Positions 61,711 to 64,000 of a DNA stretch of 64,000 nt are shown here, piece after piece (the first letter of the stretch is position 1; every line of letters begins with the position of its first letter). Both the position numbers and the translations under genes were made by a program. The DNA comes from an uncultured Eubacterium sp. (lineage in GTDB: Bacteria > Bacillota > Clostridia > Lachnospirales > Lachnospiraceae): NCBI GenBank assembly GCA_910584875.1, contig CAJUDA010000009.1, positions 1 through 64,000 on the forward strand, read 5' to 3'. The notes under the pieces were generated by a model. It searched no databases. It had not been told where the DNA came from and was given only the letters and a program-made list of their open reading frames with translations.

Positions 61711-63219
61711 TCACGGAATCCCTACAATAGTACGGATCTGTTCCCTCCACGTCTTATTATTTGACGGGCTTTTCACCTGCAGGTCATTGACCGTTACCAG
61801 CCTTGTCTGGTAATTTGTATTCGCTTGTTTCTCTTCCCCTGCCGGTATAAACGTACCATTGGCGCTGATCACATAATAACGCTGGTCCTGGCAGCCGAGA
61901 TAGATCATGACATGCCCCGGCATCTGCAGGATCGTCCCCGGCTGGATTGAATTCAGCTTATTCTTTTTCTCTTTTTCTGACAAACCATCCAGTTTTACAC
62001 AGCCCTTTGCCGGGATCAGCGCCTGGCTGGATGCATCCCGGGGCAGACGGAATCCAAAGCACAGATAAATATCCCTTGTCATGGACGAGCAGTCACGACC
62101 TCCTGCCATACCACCCCAACCATAAGGGTTGCCAAGAAGTTTAAACGCCTGACGGATCACATTGCCTCTTGTATAATCCAGATAACCATGGGAAACATCC
62201 CTGCCAAGAGGAATGAGAGCCGTCTGATAGGCAAGACTGCCCTCTTCATCCCGCACCGGGATTCTGACGACATAATTATCAAAAATATTTTTTTGCTTCA
62301 TCGCCGCATCGTATTCCGATTCCCGGGCAATCGCAAGTTTCGTCCCCATGGTATAGACGGACGATCTGATTCCATGATCCGCCGAAGAAACCGGCAGAGA
62401 AATCTCATCGCCTGTCACTACGATGAAATCTTCCATCTTCTGCGCCGCTGTCCACATTTCCCTGTTCTGGCACAGACCAACACGGTCCTGTAATGTCCAT
62501 CCGGCATATTCATTTGCCACGACATAAAACCACTTGCCATCGCTGCTTGCATGCAGAATCAATACCGGCTCATTCACTGCCAGCGCCGTGTTCTGCAGGA
62601 TATCATGCCCGGTATCCCCTTTTGTATCCGTGATATTATCCATCACAGGCAGAGACCTGACATCAGCGCGGGAACAAACGATCCCGTACCGGATTTTGTT
62701 TGAATCAACGATGGCGTCCAGATTACACAAAGCCCGGTAAGAATCCCACTGGGCCCCCGTCACTTCTGACTCTCCCAGATAATAACTTCCCTCAAACTTT
62801 CCCTGTCTGCTGATCTGGTCATACAGCGCCGTACCATCGATATATTCCCCGTATTTCGAGAGATCATGATATACCGCCTCCCGGTTCCCCGGGAGTGTTT
62901 CATTCATTTTATTATTAAGCTTCCCAATATCTTTCTGCGACATAAGAACCCGGTCCGGGGATACGGTCTTCCCGATCCAGAACTCCGCCGTCTGCATCTG
63001 TGCCGTGACATGACTGGCTGCGTGAATCCCATTTCCGGATACCACAACCGCCCCATTATCAGAAGAAGGGGATGCGGATGGGCGTGTCATCTTCGTTCCT
63101 CCACCACTTACTGCCTGCCCGGATATCCCGGAAAAATTGCGGTACCGGTAATCCCGGTAACCGCATGCTGTCAGCAGACTGGTAAGCACGATCAAAAAAG
63201 TTACTATATATTTATTCAT
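61711..63219 (-). CDS. SH3-domain C40 (NlpC/P60) peptidase, lipoprotein
   Basis: A 502-aa exported lipoprotein (lipobox LLTAC). Residues about 75-150 resemble the NlpC/P60-stabilising domain, followed by SH3-like domains (about 170-330: CSRADVRSLPVMDN, DGKWFYVVANEYAGWTLQ). The NlpC/P60 catalytic domain is at about 345-500: NPYGWGGMAGGRDCSSMTRD (nucleophile Cys), PGHVMIYLG (His), then the third polar residue in VISANG. It would cut peptidoglycan stem peptides outside the cell. It lies 12 bases downstream of fhs. Confidence 0.9.
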   Translation of the reverse strand: MNKYIVTFLIVLTSLLTACGYRDYRYRNFSGISGQAVSGGGTKMTRPSASPSSDNGAVVVSGNGIHAASHVTAQMQTAEFWIGKTVSPDRVLMSQKDIGKLNNKMNETLPGNREAVYHDLSKYGEYIDGTALYDQISRQGKFEGSYYLGESEVTGAQWDSYRALCNLDAIVDSNKIRYGIVCSRADVRSLPVMDNITDTKGDTGHDILQNTALAVNEPVLILHASSDGKWFYVVANEYAGWTLQDRVGLCQNREMWTAAQKMEDFIVVTGDEISLPVSSADHGIRSSVYTMGTKLAIARESEYDAAMKQKNIFDNYVVRIPVRDEEGSLAYQTALIPLGRDVSHGYLDYTRGNVIRQAFKLLGNPYGWGGMAGGRDCSSMTRDIYLCFGFRLPRDASSQALIPAKGCVKLDGLSEKEKKNKLNSIQPGTILQMPGHVMIYLGCQDQRYYVISANGTFIPAGEEKQANTNYQTRLVTVNDLQVKSPSNNKTWREQIRTIVGIP

Positions 63220-63231
63220 CCCGTGTCCTTT

Positions 63232-64000
63232 CTAGAACAGACCTGTGATCTGTCCCTCCTGTGTCACGTCGATCTTCTCTGCCGCCGGCACTTTTGGCAG
63301 CCCTGGCATTGTCATGATCGTTCCGGTGATCGCCACGACAAAACCAGCACCGGCAGAGACGTATACTTCACGGATATGGATCGGGAATCCTTCCGGTCTG
63401 CCAAGGACCGATTTATCATCCGACAGGGAGTACTGGTTTTTCGCCATACAAACCGGGAAATTCCCAAAGCCCAAAGATTCGATCCGGGCGAGTTCCTTTT
63501 CCACCGCCGGCTCAAAAAGAACGTCCCCGGCGCCATAAATTTCCCTGGCGATCACTTCCATTTTCTCTTTCAAGGTAAGGGAATCCTCATAGAGATAATG
63601 GAACTGGCTCTCTTTCGTCTCGATGGTCTGGATCACCTTTTCTGCCAGCGCGGTTCCACCCTCACCGCCCTTTTCCCACACCTGGGAAAGGGCAAACTCA
63701 CAGCCCTTTGCTTCGCAGAACTCTCTGACAAAATCAAGCTCCGCCTGTGTATCCGATACAAACTGATTCAGCGTCACCACGCAGGGCACACCGAATTTTG
63801 CTATATTTTCAATATGTTTTTCCAGATTGACGATACCTTTTTTCAATGTTTCCAGATTTTCTTCTGACAGATTTTCTTTCTCCACACCGCCATTGTATTT
63901 CAAAGCACGGACGGTGGCTACAAGCACAACCGCATCCGGTTTCAGTCCCGCCATCCGGCATTTGATATCCAGGAATTTTTCTGCCCCCAGGTCCGCCCCG
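63232..64000 (-). CDS. fhs: Formate-tetrahydrofolate ligase (C-terminal part, cut by window edge)
   Basis: The last 255 codons; the frame continues past 64000 (GADLGAEKFLDIKCRMAGLKPD at the edge). Blocks typical of Fhs: VVLVATVRALKYNGG, PCVVTLNQFVSDT, YGAGDVLFEPAVEKEL, PVCMAKNQYSLSDD, and C-terminal GAGFVVAITGTIMTMPGLPK. It activates formate to 10-formyl-THF with ATP, feeding FolD; central in acetogenic Clostridia. The N-terminal P-loop is not visible. NlpC follows by 12 bases. Confidence 0.97.
   Translation of the reverse strand, partial: GADLGAEKFLDIKCRMAGLKPDAVVLVATVRALKYNGGVEKENLSEENLETLKKGIVNLEKHIENIAKFGVPCVVTLNQFVSDTQAELDFVREFCEAKGCEFALSQVWEKGGEGGTALAEKVIQTIETKESQFHYLYEDSLTLKEKMEVIAREIYGAGDVLFEPAVEKELARIESLGFGNFPVCMAKNQYSLSDDKSVLGRPEGFPIHIREVYVSAGAGFVVAITGTIMTMPGLPKVPAAEKIDVTQEGQITGLF

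Overview
The window is from a low-to-mid GC Gram-positive anaerobe of the class Clostridia, most likely a gut Lachnospiraceae (Blautia/Ruminococcus/Dorea type). This rests on the gene orders rplS-lepB-rbgA, (HI0933 family)-cmk-ispH-rpsA and plsX-rnc-smc-ftsY, on a GerMN-domain lipoprotein, a DUF4321 protein, the TIGR03960/TIGR03936 radical-SAM pair with RNase G, formate-tetrahydrofolate ligase, strong GGAGG ribosome-binding sites and TTGACA/TATAAT promoters. The genus is an inference.

Positions 1-20.6 kb are a dense core-gene block on the minus strand. Read in the direction of transcription: folD-rimO-pgsA-pncC-gerMN lipoprotein-HI0933 flavoprotein-cmk-ispH-rpsA-cheR, ending in a terminator; then, from its own promoter, plsX-rnc-smc-ftsY-ilvA-hisZ-hisG-hisD; then rplS with its own promoter and a terminator, followed by lepB and the start of rbgA. 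It joins one-carbon metabolism, translation and ribosome biogenesis, membrane-lipid synthesis, chromosome segregation, the SRP receptor and the first and last steps of histidine synthesis. Genes are packed with overlaps of 4-20 bases.

20.7-32 kb is mixed. It holds a large cytoplasmic-type GH51 arabinofuranosidase with an N-terminal LamG-like domain, a small ferredoxin, a PHP phosphatase, decayed AAA-ATPase-like and intact Rpn-type nuclease genes (mobile or defence-like genes common in this family), a 0.7-kb gene-poor stretch with strong hairpins, an XRE regulator, a frameshifted acetyltransferase and a phenylacetate-CoA ligase type enzyme.

32-38 kb holds cell-envelope and signalling genes: a five-gene operon of a membrane-anchored protein, two tiny membrane proteins, a lipoprotein and a PstS-like binding protein; then an ECF sigma factor with its membrane-anchored partner, a candidate ECF-type promoter and a broken lipoprotein gene. 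38-43 kb is the operon pgeF-queH-apbE-GH31. 43-55 kb is mostly secreted or surface proteins: a zinc-phospholipase-C-like protein, a tandem pair of paralogous lipoproteins, a GH25 lysozyme, a lipoprotein, a DUF2164 protein, a repeat-containing surface protein, and a BspA-type leucine-rich-repeat protein of about 1,740 residues. That last protein carries an internal papain-like Cys-His-Asn domain and is interrupted by a single in-frame amber codon just after its signal peptide.

55-64 kb holds a ClC channel, RNase G with the two TIGR039xx radical-SAM genes, a 373-bp imperfect palindrome, a zinc-ribbon membrane protein, a cluster of hairpins, an SH3/NlpC lipoprotein hydrolase and the 3' part of fhs. 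The points I would look at first are the palindromic element, the amber-interrupted LRR-peptidase protein, a signal peptidase I with Arg in place of the catalytic Lys, and the candidate ECF autoregulatory promoter. I see no CRISPR array, rRNA, tRNA, prophage or complete insertion sequence.
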